The notes under the pieces were generated by a model, which was not told where the DNA came from, searched no databases, and was given only the letters and a program-made list of their open reading frames with translations. Positions 11,911 to 21,813 of a DNA stretch of 64,000 nt are shown in pieces. The position numbers were made by a program, and so were the translations under genes. The stretch is from positions 1-64,000 of the forward strand of contig DUPR01000036.1 in assembly GCA_012838205.1 (NCBI GenBank). Direction: 5' to 3'. How positions within the stretch are numbered: position 1 is the stretch's first letter; every line of letters starts with the position of its first letter. This DNA is from Methanobacterium sp. (GTDB lineage Archaea > Methanobacteriota > Methanobacteria > Methanobacteriales > Methanobacteriaceae).

Positions 11911-13104
11911 ATGGTTGTATTAATTGATCCTCAACAATCCGGAATATCTGGAAACATGATGGTAGGGGCTTTAGTTAATTCTGGTGCAGATTTTAAAATT
12001 GTTAAAGACATTATGGGGCATTATGGATCATATTTTGGAGATGTCAAGGTTGAGATAAGTCTTATAAACAAATCAGGAATTAAAGCAAGCTTTGCAGATG
12101 TCCAATGTTCGGACCACAACACCTTAGCTTACAAGGATTTAGTGGAAACTTTAGAGGGTATTAGTCATGAAAATGTCACACCTGATATTTTGAAATTTGC
12201 TAAAAATGTGTTCAAAACACTGGCACTGGCAGAATCACATGTGCATGGAGTTGACCTTGATAAAATTCATTTCCATGAGGTTGGTGCTGCTGATGCTGTA
12301 GCAGATATAATGGGATCTTCATATGCATTTTTTGAGCTGGGATTTAATTCAAAAAAAGTTTATGGACTCCCTCCTTCACTTGGCGGTGGAAGAATAAAAA
12401 GTAAACATGGTAATATAAGTGTACCTGCACCTGCCACTCTTGAAATACTTAAAAATGTTCCTGTTATGGGCGGTCCTGTAGACCATGAACTAACCACGCC
12501 TACTGGTGCAGCTTTGCTGGTGAATATGGTGGATGAATTCACAAATTTTTATCCAATGATAATTAACCGAACTATCTCTTATGGTGCTGGAAAACTCGAT
12601 CTGGAATTTCCTAATGTTCTAAGGATAGTCACTGGCACTTCTCCAATGCCCGCCGATAAAATTTCTATCCTGGAGACTAACTTGGATGATGTTACTGGAG
12701 AAATATTGGGGCACACTGTAGACCGGTTAATGGAAGAAGGAGCTCTTGACGTTACAATAATTCCCACTATAGCTAAAAAAAACAGGCCAGCACATCTTTT
12801 ACGTGTGATTACAAAATCGCACATGAGTGATGTTCTTTCAGAAATTATAATCCGGGAAACAGGAACTCTAGGAGTTAGAACCATACCTTATGTTCATAGA
12901 AACATAGTTAAAAGGGAAGTAATCCCGTTAAACATAGATTTTCATGGTCACATCAAGACAGTGAGGGTGAAAGTGGCTCAGATAGGTGAAGAAATAATAA
13001 ACATAACTGCTGAATATGAAGATGCCAGAAAAGTGTCAGAAGAGATGGGTATTCCTTTAAAAGATGTAATAAGGATCATTAACCAAAAAACAAACTTGAA
13101 ATAA
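11911..13104 (+). CDS. larC: LarC-type nickel insertion protein (nickel-pincer cofactor chelatase)
   Basis: LarC inserts nickel into pyridinium-3,5-bisthiocarboxylate mononucleotide to finish the nickel-pincer cofactor first known from lactate racemase. The 397-residue protein has the N-terminal half with [16 protein letters not shown] (about 117-132), the glycine-rich [15 protein letters not shown], and the C-terminal oligomerising half containing [10 protein letters not shown] (about 254-263). It is a single uninterrupted gene, unlike lactobacilli where larC is made by frameshift. larA, larB and larE are not in the window. SD GGAGG lies nine bases before ATG. The enzyme using the cofactor is unknown. 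Confidence 0.9.
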   Translation: MVVLIDPQQSGISGNMMVGALVNSGADFKIVKDIMGHYGSYFGDVKVEISLINKSGIKASFADVQCSDHNTLAYKDLVETLEGISHENVTPDILKFAKNVFKTLALAESHVHGVDLDKIHFHEVGAADAVADIMGSSYAFFELGFNSKKVYGLPPSLGGGRIKSKHGNISVPAPATLEILKNVPVMGGPVDHELTTPTGAALLVNMVDEFTNFYPMIINRTISYGAGKLDLEFPNVLRIVTGTSPMPADKISILETNLDDVTGEILGHTVDRLMEEGALDVTIIPTIAKKNRPAHLLRVITKSHMSDVLSEIIIRETGTLGVRTIPYVHRNIVKREVIPLNIDFHGHIKTVRVKVAQIGEEIINITAEYEDARKVSEEMGIPLKDVIRIINQKTNLK

Positions 13105-13252
13105 ATAGATATAGATATTGGGGCACCGGAATCAAAGGCGAAAATAGGAAAGTAAAAACCAACAATGCCCTGAATGTCATTAGAATTAACGGAAAAACAT
13201 TTTTAAATAAACAAAATCATTTGAATAATAGTTAATCCAATAAGTGCTGAAA

Positions 13253-13945
13253 ATGAACAATTCAAACTCTAAAAAGGCAATATCAGTTCTTTCAGGAGGA
13301 TTGGACTCCACTGTTGCCACTTCCCTCCTGGCTGATGAATATGAAATTCATGCAATTACCTTTGATTATGGTCAAAGGAGTGCCAAGATGGAAATTAAAT
13401 CTTCAAAGGCCATATGTCAGAAATTAGGTCTCAAGCACTCTGTAATTGAACTTCCATGGCTTGCCTTGCTGGGAGGGTCTGCATTAACCAGTCAAGAAAC
13501 TGTTCCAGAATTGGAAATGAACCAGTTAGATGATAAAGAAATTTGCGAAGAAACTGCCCAGAAAGTATGGGTCCCTGGTAGGAATGTGGTATTCACATCC
13601 ATTGCATTATCATTTGCAGAGGCAGAAGGGGCAAAGAAGATAATCGTGGGATGGGACCTTGAAGAAGCAGCCACCTTCCCGGATAATTCTAAAAAATTTT
13701 TAGATGCTTTTAATAAGCTTTTAAAAGTTGGTTCAATGGATGATGTTCAAATTGAAGCTCCACTGATTCAGATGAATAAAAAAGAAATTGTAAAAATGGG
13801 TGAAAAGATAGGTTCGCCAATGAATATTAGTTATTCATGTTATATGGGTGAAAACCAGCATTGCGGGAGTTGTGAATCTTGCATGAGACGAAAAAGGGCC
13901 TTCGAATTTGCTGGTGTGCAAGATCAAACCCATTATGATAAGTGA
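13253..13945 (+). CDS. queC: 7-cyano-7-deazaguanine synthase QueC
   Basis: Makes preQ0 from 7-carboxy-7-deazaguanine, ammonia and ATP; in archaea preQ0 is used for archaeosine in the tRNA D loop. The 230-residue protein has the ATP pyrophosphatase P-loop LSGGLDSTVATSLL near the N-terminus, ATFPDNSKKFLDAFNKLL in the middle, and the zinc-binding cysteine cluster CYMGENQHCGSCESC near the C-terminus. I chose ATG 13253 over GTG 13244, which lacks an upstream ribosome site. The gene is 139 bases after larC and probably has its own promoter (TTTTTAAATAAAC near 13200). Confidence 0.95.
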   Translation: MNNSNSKKAISVLSGGLDSTVATSLLADEYEIHAITFDYGQRSAKMEIKSSKAICQKLGLKHSVIELPWLALLGGSALTSQETVPELEMNQLDDKEICEETAQKVWVPGRNVVFTSIALSFAEAEGAKKIIVGWDLEEAATFPDNSKKFLDAFNKLLKVGSMDDVQIEAPLIQMNKKEIVKMGEKIGSPMNISYSCYMGENQHCGSCESCMRRKRAFEFAGVQDQTHYDK

Positions 13946-13957
13946 ATGCATTTATTT

Positions 13958-14257
13958 TCAAAAGAATACTTTCATAACATATTCATTGTGTTTGGAGCTT
14001 ATTTTCTCTATTTCTACTTTGTTTCCCGGTTTTAAACCTTCCCATTTTATAAAATAATGTTCATGGGGCCTCTCTGGTCCTCGGCATGTGCAGGGATAAG
14101 ATTCGACTTGAACTTCACAGGATATTTCATCATCTTTAAGTATAAAATCTTCCCCTAATCGTGGGAAAAATGATAATTTATTCTTTAAAATAAATATAAA
14201 ATTATTTTCTGCCTCTGATTTTGATATTTTCCTTGAATAATAATCTTTTGAACTCAT
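13958..14257 (-). CDS. Conserved hypothetical protein with CxC and HxH motifs
   Basis: About 99 residues, starting at ATG 14257 (the in-frame GTG 14266 is too close to the possible ribosome site AAGGT). No family recognised. The middle holds PCTCRGPERPHEHYF, where CxC and HxH lie 9-10 residues apart, a plausible metal site. The product is basic at the N-terminus, soluble and rich in Lys/Glu, ending in a beta-type stretch (KVEIEKIS). It converges with queC, with stops only 12 bases apart. Confidence 0.6.
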   Translation of the reverse strand: MSSKDYYSRKISKSEAENNFIFILKNKLSFFPRLGEDFILKDDEISCEVQVESYPCTCRGPERPHEHYFIKWEGLKPGNKVEIEKISSKHNEYVMKVFF

Positions 14258-14431
14258 AGGAACCACTACCTTATAATAACTATTTTCGTTTTTTATAAAG
14301 GTATCATGCTCTAGAGAAGGATATGAAACTTTGAATCACTTTTTCAATAATTATAAGGTATGGTATAAAAATTAACTCGCAAATATCATCAGTTATGTGG
14401 GATATAATTCTCAATAAAGAAAGGGAATGGT

Positions 14432-16162
14432 TTATTTGATGACCATCAGGGTTTCTCCAGTACCTACAGTATCTCCTTCTTCCACAAAGATTTTTTGTAC
14501 CACTCCGGATTCTGGGGCATGGACATCATTCTCCATTTTCATGGCTTCTAAAACAGCCACCACATCTCCTTCCTTAACCTTGTCCCCCTCATTTACCTTT
14601 AACTTTAGTATCATTCCCTGCATGGTTGAATTAACTCCTCCTTCCACTGACACTGACTTTTCAACATCATTTTTAGCTTCAATTTCCATGAAACCCGTGG
14701 GTACAACTTTAACTTGGAAGCTTTCACCATCCACATCTACTTGATATTCAGTTGGTAACGAAGCAGGTTTTTCACTAGGAGAATCACTTTTAGGTGGGGT
14801 TAATGTTTCTTCTACTGCTTCACCTTTTAAGAATTTTGGGGCAACAGCAGGATACAGAGTAAAGGTTAAAACATCTTCTTCCTTTTTGATAATGCCCTGT
14901 GCCTCCCCTTCTTTACGATATTTTTCCAGTTCAGGCTCCAAAAGGTCTGCAGGACGGCAAGTTATGGGTTCTTCATCACCAATTATTTTACGGGCAATTT
15001 CTGGATCAATAGGTGCTGGTGACCTTCCATAAAAACCTTTTACGTACTCTTTAACTTCTTTAGATGGATTTTTATATCTTTCTCCACCTAAAACATTCAT
15101 AACTGCTTGTATTCCGACGATTTGGCTGGTTGGGGTAACCAGTGGTGGGTAACCCAAGTCTTTTCTTACCCGTGGAACTTCTTCTAGAACGTCCTCATAA
15201 CGGTCTAGTGCATTCTGTTGTTTTAGTTGAGAAACAAAGTTAGAGAGCATTCCTCCGGGTATCTGATAGAGAAGAACATCTGTGTCAACTCTTTCGGTAA
15301 TTGGGTCAAGAATACTACTATATTTTTCTCTTATTTCTTCAAAATACTTTTTAATCTCGGTCAGGAGTTTTAAATCATATCCGGTGTCATATGGGGTTCT
15401 TCTAAGGGCTGCTACTACACTTTCAGTAGGTGGTTGTGATGCTCCCCAAGCTAAAGGAGATATAGCAGTATCTAAAATGTCAACACCAGCTTGACAGGCA
15501 GCATAATAACTCATGGGAGTCATACCACTAGTGCAGTGGCAGTGTAAATTTATTAAAAGGTCGGTTTCGTCTTTTAAAGTTTCAACTATTTCATATGTAT
15601 CATGTGGTGATATGAGTCCTGCCATATCCTTTATAGCCAATGAATCACATTCTTTGGCTTCAAGTTCCTTGGCCACATCCACAAATGTATCAATAGTGTG
15701 GTAAGGGCTAGTGGTGTAACTTAAAGTTGCTTGAACATGAGCATCCTGTTCCTTAGCTACTTTAATGGATGTTTCCATATTTCGCACGTCGTTTAAAGCA
15801 TCAAAAATTCTGAAAACGTCCACGCCATTGGTGTAAGCTTTTTCCACGAATTCTCGCACCACATCATCAGGGTAATGTTTGTATCCCACTAAGTTCTGTC
15901 CCCGGAGTAGCATCTGGAGGGGGGTTTTCTTCACCAACTCTTTAATATCCCTTAATCTTTGCCAAGGATCTTCATTCAGATAACGGATGCAAGTATCAAA
16001 GGTGGCACCTCCCCAACATTCTATTGAGAAGTATCCTACTTTATCCATTTTTTCAGCAATGGGTAGCATATCCCGGGTTCTCATACGCGTGGCCAGGAGC
16101 GACTGATGTGCATCTCTAAAAGCGGTTTCAATTAGCTTTATCTTCGTCATGGTGATCCTCAC
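14432..16162 (-). CDS. pycB: Pyruvate carboxylase subunit B (carboxyltransferase with biotin carrier)
   Basis: Transfers CO2 from biotin to pyruvate to form oxaloacetate, feeding the reductive TCA branch. The 576-residue subunit has an N-terminal DRE-TIM barrel (ETAFRDAHQSLLATRMRTRDM; metal-binding NLHCHCTSGM near 205), a PYC_OADA-type middle domain with QIPGGMLSNF (about 305), and a C-terminal biotinyl domain whose target lysine is in EAMKMEN (about residue 542). Subunit A, biotin carboxylase, is not here, as is usual in Methanobacteriales where the subunits are separate genes. The same layout fits oxaloacetate decarboxylase alpha, but that needs membrane subunits not found nearby. Confidence 0.92.
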   Translation of the reverse strand: MRITMTKIKLIETAFRDAHQSLLATRMRTRDMLPIAEKMDKVGYFSIECWGGATFDTCIRYLNEDPWQRLRDIKELVKKTPLQMLLRGQNLVGYKHYPDDVVREFVEKAYTNGVDVFRIFDALNDVRNMETSIKVAKEQDAHVQATLSYTTSPYHTIDTFVDVAKELEAKECDSLAIKDMAGLISPHDTYEIVETLKDETDLLINLHCHCTSGMTPMSYYAACQAGVDILDTAISPLAWGASQPPTESVVAALRRTPYDTGYDLKLLTEIKKYFEEIREKYSSILDPITERVDTDVLLYQIPGGMLSNFVSQLKQQNALDRYEDVLEEVPRVRKDLGYPPLVTPTSQIVGIQAVMNVLGGERYKNPSKEVKEYVKGFYGRSPAPIDPEIARKIIGDEEPITCRPADLLEPELEKYRKEGEAQGIIKKEEDVLTFTLYPAVAPKFLKGEAVEETLTPPKSDSPSEKPASLPTEYQVDVDGESFQVKVVPTGFMEIEAKNDVEKSVSVEGGVNSTMQGMILKLKVNEGDKVKEGDVVAVLEAMKMENDVHAPESGVVQKIFVEEGDTVGTGETLMVIK

Positions 16163-16446
16163 ACATTGGATAGAATTGTCATGAATCGAATTTTTAATTC
16201 CTTATATAGATAGTGTAAACTTCCTTATATCCTTACCTTTAAACTCCACAATAACTGGAAAAATATAAATTTTCATAACTGGAAATGTTATTGAAATTAG
16301 TAGTTATCTTATTCTTATTCATATGTTTAAAAAATAAATTATGAAAATAATATACAATATTGCCATTTGTATGTTTTAAAAAAGATTGAATTTATAAAGT
16401 CTCGTAAAACTGATGTTAAATGGGGGTAAGGCGGGGAATAAATTTA

Positions 16447-17550
16447 TCATCGTTCTCTCTTACCCTTAATAAACTCATCTACCATTTCCACAGCCACATC
16501 ATCGGTGAACTGTTCTGGGGGGTGTTTCATGGTGTAGGCACTGATGGATGTGAGTTGACCTCCAATACTTCTTTCCATGGCTAATTTACAACACCTAATG
16601 GCATCTATAACGCATCCTGCAGAGTTTGGCGAGTCTTCCACACTCAAGCGCAGTTCAATGTTCATGGGCACATCTCCAAAGGTTTTACCCTCCATTCTGA
16701 GGAAGCAAAGTTTATTATCTTTCTGCCAAGGCACATAATCTGAGGGGCCAATGTGAATATTATCTGGATCCAACCTTTCACCAAGAACTGACTGAACCGC
16801 CTCAGTTTTCGATTCTTTTTTCGAGTCAAGACGATTCCGATTAAGCATATTTAAAAAATCAGTGTTTCCGCCAGTGTTAAGCTGATATGTTCGTTCCAAC
16901 TTCACGCCTCTTTCTTTAAAGAGATTAGCTAAAGTTCTATGTGTTATGGTGGCCCCAATCTGGGCTTTAATATCATCCCCAACCATTGGAATGCCTTTTT
17001 CCTTAAAACGAGCAGCCCATTCAGGGTCACTGACAATAAATACTGGCATGCAGTTTATGAATGCACAACCTGCTTCCAAGGCGCATTCTGCGTAGAATCG
17101 CACTGCTTTTTCTGATCCCACTGGTAAGTAGTTTAGGAGAATTTCAGTTCTGGTTTCTTGGAGTATTCTTACAATTTCTTCTTTACTTTTTTCAGGCTCT
17201 TTTGAAACAGTAAATGTATGATCTTCAGGATAATCTGCCATGTGTGGTGCAACTCCATCTAGCAGACAGCCCATTTCCACTTTAACTCCACATGGATTTA
17301 TGTCAGGGCAAAAAATACAAGTACAGTTTGGTGACGCATAAATTGCTTCGTTTACATCCATCCCTACTTTACGTGCATCAATATCAAATGCAGCCACTAT
17401 TTCCATGTCTGATGGTTTGTATCCGCCAATTTCCCAGTGCATGAGGCCTATGGCATCATCTGGTTTTTTGTCCTTGTAATAGTAGATACCTTGGATCAGT
17501 GAACTGGCACAATTACCAATACCAATTATAGCTATCCTTATCTTTTCCAA
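16447..17550 (-). CDS. ino1: Inositol-3-phosphate synthase
   Basis: NAD-dependent isomerisation of glucose-6-phosphate to myo-inositol-1-phosphate, needed for archaetidylinositol membrane lipids. The N-terminal Rossmann motif is GIGNCASSLIQG, followed by the family's DIDARKVG, NYLPVGSEKA and GDDIKAQIGATITHR segments; the last holds catalytic lysine and aspartates. Length about 367 residues, the short archaeal form. I propose TTG 17550 as start because AGAAGGTGT lies four to six bases before it, whereas the in-frame GTG at 17571 has no ribosome site and adds seven residues not needed for the fold. Confidence 0.93.
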   Translation of the reverse strand: MEKIRIAIIGIGNCASSLIQGIYYYKDKKPDDAIGLMHWEIGGYKPSDMEIVAAFDIDARKVGMDVNEAIYASPNCTCIFCPDINPCGVKVEMGCLLDGVAPHMADYPEDHTFTVSKEPEKSKEEIVRILQETRTEILLNYLPVGSEKAVRFYAECALEAGCAFINCMPVFIVSDPEWAARFKEKGIPMVGDDIKAQIGATITHRTLANLFKERGVKLERTYQLNTGGNTDFLNMLNRNRLDSKKESKTEAVQSVLGERLDPDNIHIGPSDYVPWQKDNKLCFLRMEGKTFGDVPMNIELRLSVEDSPNSAGCVIDAIRCCKLAMERSIGGQLTSISAYTMKHPPEQFTDDVAVEMVDEFIKGKRER

Positions 17551-17814
17551 TTTTACACCTTCTAAAAACACTAAATATCAACGAATTATGGTTGTTGATG
17601 TTATGATAAAATCAAAATTCTCATTACATATTATCTAAAGCTTAATATATCTCGTCTGAGTGTAAAGTTAGCCCAGTATACTATTAAATGTTTCGTCCAA
17701 TCACCTATTAAATGTTTCACATCAGAAACTGTTTGAAATTAATTTTTAGATTTTAAAGAATTAGACATAAGAATATTTCAGACAACAGAATATAATTAAA
17801 TCATCATAAAAACA

Positions 17815-18252
17815 TTACACTACATTTTCAAAGGCTAAAAAACCCATAAATCCTGCTAAAGTTAACCCAACACTCCAAAGTAGAATACCTATACTCATCC
17901 ATAAGATTAGGCGTTTTTTACCAGCCCCCAATGCAATACCTACTGCAGAACCAAGTGGTGCGCCAAGAAGTAGTGGGGATAATAATCCTAAACCAATCAC
18001 TCCATAGTTGTTCCAAATTTCGTATAATCTACTTTTTTTCAATGCAGATTCATCTTTATATTTCCATTTTAGTAATCTGTGTCTTAAATTATTGCCCAGA
18101 ATTATTACTAAAACAGCAGACAATATTGATCCCGCAGCTGATATAATGGCAATAACTAAGGGATTTACTTCCATAACAAACCCTAAAGGTATGGCTATCC
18201 ATAGTTCAACCATACTTGTCGCAAAAAGTATTATTATGGTTTCTAAATTCAT
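17815..18252 (-). CDS. Small multidrug-export family membrane protein
   Basis: A 145-residue protein with about four hydrophobic helices, resembling the Sm_multidrug_ex (COG2426) family. The pattern P-L-G at residues 22-24, a basic cytoplasmic loop (about 50-75), then LGLLSPLLLGAPLGSAVGIALGAGKKRLILW is typical of the family; the G-A-P-L-G turn is conserved. Transport activity has been inferred from weak evidence in the family, and the substrate is unknown. It stands alone between ino1 and the DUF2769 gene. Confidence 0.75.
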   Translation of the reverse strand: MNLETIIILFATSMVELWIAIPLGFVMEVNPLVIAIISAAGSILSAVLVIILGNNLRHRLLKWKYKDESALKKSRLYEIWNNYGVIGLGLLSPLLLGAPLGSAVGIALGAGKKRLILWMSIGILLWSVGLTLAGFMGFLAFENVV

Positions 18253-18351
18253 ATTGTCACAGATTTTACCATTTAATTGAACTTCTATATTAAAGACGTA
18301 TATAAAAAGAAGAAAAAAAGGATATTAAAGTTAAAATGCAATCTTTGATAA

Positions 18352-18645
18352 TTATTTACTTTGTTCCATTTCATTGCCACGACTGCAGTAAAAATTGTGT
18401 GTGATTCCGATTCCATATTTCTGTGCTAAAGGACAAGTAGGGCATAAACATCCAAGTTCCATGGTGATACACTCCTTGCTTTTGCCGATGATGCAAAAAA
18501 CATTTTCTCCCTTATCTTTAGCACAGTCGTTGTAGGTAGGACAAGTAGGACACACACAATCTGTTTCTAACTGTTTGATCTTTTCAGAACGTTCTTCATT
18601 TTCTAGTTTGCTTAGTTCTTCCATTAACTCTACAAATTTGTTCAT
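18352..18645 (-). CDS. DUF2769 cysteine-rich protein
   Basis: A 97-residue protein with the repeated motif CVCPTCPTYNDC and CLCPTCPLAQKYG, plus Cys at FCIIGKSKEC and FYCSRG. This is the DUF2769 signature found in methanogens, function unknown; the cysteine pattern suggests metal or Fe-S binding. A strong ribosome site (GAGGTGATTTA) precedes ATG 18645. No operon partner is evident. Confidence 0.85.
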   Translation of the reverse strand: MNKFVELMEELSKLENEERSEKIKQLETDCVCPTCPTYNDCAKDKGENVFCIIGKSKECITMELGCLCPTCPLAQKYGIGITHNFYCSRGNEMEQSK

Positions 18646-19152
18646 TAAATCACCTCATGGTATGTGCATCTGAAAAAAAAAGAGAACACTTTTTCATGGA
18701 ATCATCAGTAAATAGGGATAATAGGGGCAGTGTTTGTATGGGGGGGTAAGCACTAAACTTTTCTATGGATAAAAATAAAACCAGAATAAGTCCTGTAAAC
18801 AGAATTTTATTTCTTGTTCGGGTTATCATCATTATTTATTCTGAAGGTAACTTTAATAAATATTTCCATCATCTATTGAAGATTTAAAGCAGCAATTAAC
18901 TTAAATGATTGATAAAAAGGGATAGATATTGAATTAAGAAAAAGAGAAGTACAAGTTTTTTTTTTTATTGTGTTGGATATTGGCAATACTATTATTTCCT
19001 GTTTTTTGCCTTTTTTTCATCATTAAATTTTTCAAACATTCTTGAAATGTAGTTCAAGATTCCAGTATACTCTACAAGAAAAAATAGTCTTGTAACTTGA
19101 CTATTAGTAGTTTTTTGAAAGATAATAATAAAAAGATAATAGTAAATTTAAT
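18646..19152. other. 507-bp non-coding spacer between DUF2769 and Fur-like gene
   Basis: No convincing gene. A 60-codon minus-strand frame (18650-18832) lacks a ribosome site and family features. On the right there are two small inverted repeats: CTTGAA/TTCAAG at 19041-19058, and TACAAGA/TCTTGTA with 7-bp arms and 8-base loop at 19073-19094. They lie just downstream of the Fur-like gene and could mark the end of its transcript. Confidence 0.4.
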
Positions 19153-19539
19153 TTATTCTACAAGCACTAGTAAATTTTTTACTTTGATTTTTTCATTTTT
19201 TCTAAGAATTTTTTCTATTTCTTTTAAGTGTTGATTGATTTCATTATTTTCAATGTCTTTTATAGTCCCATCAGCTTCTACCAAGTTAATATGAAGTTTT
19301 GGATTGATTTCATAACGTGTTTCTCCTTTATAATAAAATTTACGTATCATTCCTTTTTTAACTAGCAATTTAAGGTTTTCATGTACTGTGGAGCGACTTA
19401 TGTGGGGGTGTGTTTTTTTAATAGCATTGTAAACACTGTTAAATGAGGGATGAGTTTTTTCTAATTCGCGTAGTTTTCGGATTAGTTCAATCCTCTGAGG
19501 GGTGATTTTGATTTTTTCTTCTTGTAATTTTTTTTCCAT
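19153..19539 (-). CDS. Fur/PerR-family transcriptional regulator, atypical metal site
   Basis: A 128-residue protein with the N-terminal winged helix of the Fur family: TPQRIELIRKL (about 13-23), a recognition helix in HISRSTVHENLKLLVKKG (about 46-63) and wing KFYYKGETRYEI. The C-terminal dimer/metal domain is shortened: the usual H-H-x-H and C-x-x-C motifs are reduced to KLHINLVEADGTIKDIE, with no cysteine at all in the protein. It is divergent from catalase and shares a palindromic promoter with it, so control of the catalase gene, and of itself, is likely. Whether it senses peroxide through metal-bound histidine is unclear. Confidence 0.8.
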   Translation of the reverse strand: MEKKLQEEKIKITPQRIELIRKLRELEKTHPSFNSVYNAIKKTHPHISRSTVHENLKLLVKKGMIRKFYYKGETRYEINPKLHINLVEADGTIKDIENNEINQHLKEIEKILRKNEKIKVKNLLVLVE

Positions 19540-19586
19540 TAAATATAATTAGTTAGAATCTTAATAAAAATATATGGGAATATGAC

Positions 19587-19611
19587 TTATATAGAACTCA
19601 GTTCTATATAA
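19587..19611. promoter_or_regulatory. 25-bp palindromic operator with two divergent TATA boxes
   Basis: A perfect palindrome of two 12-bp arms around one central C (arms TTATATAGAACT and AGTTCTATATAA). Each arm contains CTATATAA, an archaeal TATA box reading outward. The right one would start transcription near 19632, 19 bases before the catalase start; the left one near 19566, 27 bases before the regulator ATG. A dimeric repressor bound here would block both promoters. Confidence 0.75.
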
Positions 19612-19650
19612 AAATCGATCCGGATAGATAATTTATTGGGGGTAGTAAAA

Positions 19651-21159
19651 GTGAAAGAAGAAAAACTCACATCAAATAAGGGGCAGCCAATTTCAAATGA
19701 CCAAGCGTCCATAACCACGGGTGGTGGATCAAGCTACACATTGATTCAGGATGTGCACTTGGTAGAAAAATTAGCTCATTTTGACCGGGAAAGAATACCA
19801 GAACGGGTGGTGCACGCTAAAGGTGCTGGAGCCTACGGATATTTTGAAGTGACCAATGATCTTTCAAAGTATACTAGAGCCAATTTTTTATCAGAAGTTG
19901 GTAAAAAAACCGAGGTGTTCGTAAGATTTTCCACTGTAGGCGGAGAACGTGGTTCAGCAGATACTGCACGCGACCCACGTGGGTTTGCAGTCAAATTTTA
20001 TACTGAAGAGGGAAACTATGATTTGGTGGGAAATAACACTCCCATATTTTTTGTAAGAGATGCCATAAAATTCCCTGACTTTATACACACGCAGAAAAGA
20101 AATCCACAAACAAACCTCCCAGATGCCAACATGTTCTGGGATTTCCTCTCGTTAACACCAGAATCAGTACATCAAGTGACTATATTGTTCTCAGATAGAG
20201 GAACACCCTACTCATTCCGACACATGGATGGGTTTTCCAGCCACACTTTCATGTGGTACAATGAAGCTGGGGAATATGTATGGGTTAAAGTTCATTTCAA
20301 GACAGTTTTAGGAAACAAAACATTCACCAATGATGAAGCAGTTAAAATGGCCGGAGAAAACCCTAACCACGCAACAGAAGACCTTTACAATGCAATAGAA
20401 TCAAAAAATTATCCTGAATGGAAGGTTTACGTCCAGATAATGACTCCAGAAGAAGCCAAGGATTACCAGTTTGATCCTTTCGACATCACCAAAGTATGGT
20501 ACCACGGTGATTATCCCCTTATTCCATTGGGTAAAATGGTTTTAAACCGTGCACCTGACAATTTCTTTGCTGAAGTAGAACAGGCTGCTTTTGCCCCATC
20601 AAACTTCGTACCAGGAATAGGTCCTTCACCTGATCGTCTCCTTCAAGGAAGGTTATTCTCGTATGAAGATACCCAACGCCATAGATTAGGAGCGAATTTC
20701 CACCAGATACCAGTTAACAGGCCAAAAAATGCTAAAGCATCAAATTACCAGCGTGACGGTCCAATGAATGTTGATGGTAATGGAGGTTCTAGACCTAACT
20801 ACTACCCAAACACCATGAACGGTCCTGAACCAGACATATCTTTTGCACCTCCAGCCATTGAAGTTCAAGCTGTCATTGACAGACACACCAGACCAACTGA
20901 AGATGTTGACTTCATCCAAGCCGGCGAACTATACCGGAGAGTAATGGATGATGAAGCCAAAACAAACCTTATTTCTAATATAACTGGTCACTTGGGCGAT
21001 GCCAACGAAAACATCCAATATCGTCAAGTTGCTTTATTCTACAAGTGTGATGTGGAGTATGGAACCCGCTTGGCAGAAAATTTGAAACTTGACATTAACC
21101 GGGTTAAAGAATTAGCTTCCATGAGCCAAGAAGAAAGAGTGGAGGCAACAAGAAATTGA
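19651..21159 (+). CDS. Monofunctional heme catalase
   Basis: Breaks down hydrogen peroxide to water and oxygen using heme b. The protein is about 502 residues, the size of small-subunit clade 3 catalases. Active-site histidine is in [12 protein letters not shown] (about 55), the partner asparagine in [13 protein letters not shown] (about 128), and the heme-ligating tyrosine in [13 protein letters not shown] (about 338). I use GTG 19651, eight bases after GGGGGT; the in-frame TTG 19636 overlaps that site. It is divergent from the Fur-like regulator. Methanobacteriales are generally thought not to make heme, so the cell may need to import it. Confidence 0.95.
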   Translation: MKEEKLTSNKGQPISNDQASITTGGGSSYTLIQDVHLVEKLAHFDRERIPERVVHAKGAGAYGYFEVTNDLSKYTRANFLSEVGKKTEVFVRFSTVGGERGSADTARDPRGFAVKFYTEEGNYDLVGNNTPIFFVRDAIKFPDFIHTQKRNPQTNLPDANMFWDFLSLTPESVHQVTILFSDRGTPYSFRHMDGFSSHTFMWYNEAGEYVWVKVHFKTVLGNKTFTNDEAVKMAGENPNHATEDLYNAIESKNYPEWKVYVQIMTPEEAKDYQFDPFDITKVWYHGDYPLIPLGKMVLNRAPDNFFAEVEQAAFAPSNFVPGIGPSPDRLLQGRLFSYEDTQRHRLGANFHQIPVNRPKNAKASNYQRDGPMNVDGNGGSRPNYYPNTMNGPEPDISFAPPAIEVQAVIDRHTRPTEDVDFIQAGELYRRVMDDEAKTNLISNITGHLGDANENIQYRQVALFYKCDVEYGTRLAENLKLDINRVKELASMSQEERVEATRN

Positions 21160-21182
21160 AAATGGTGTAATGAAAACTTTTT

Positions 21183-21212
21183 GGGAATTTTTATTTTCCC
21201 ATTTTTTTTTGT
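21183..21212 (+). terminator. Oligo-T terminator after catalase
   Basis: T-rich tract ending in nine Ts (21202-21210) in the 93-bp gap between catalase and the flavoprotein, a likely archaeal termination site. If it works, the flavoprotein needs its own promoter or read-through. Confidence 0.4.
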
Positions 21213-21252
21213 TAAGATAATCGGTATTCAGAACTGGGAGGGAAGTTTTAAC

Positions 21253-21813
<561 letters not shown>

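Noticed and set aside
18650..18832. 60-codon minus-strand frame with hydrophobic start
   Set aside because: No ribosome site, no sensible C-terminus, and lies in a spacer where AT-rich DNA gives hydrophobic frames by chance.
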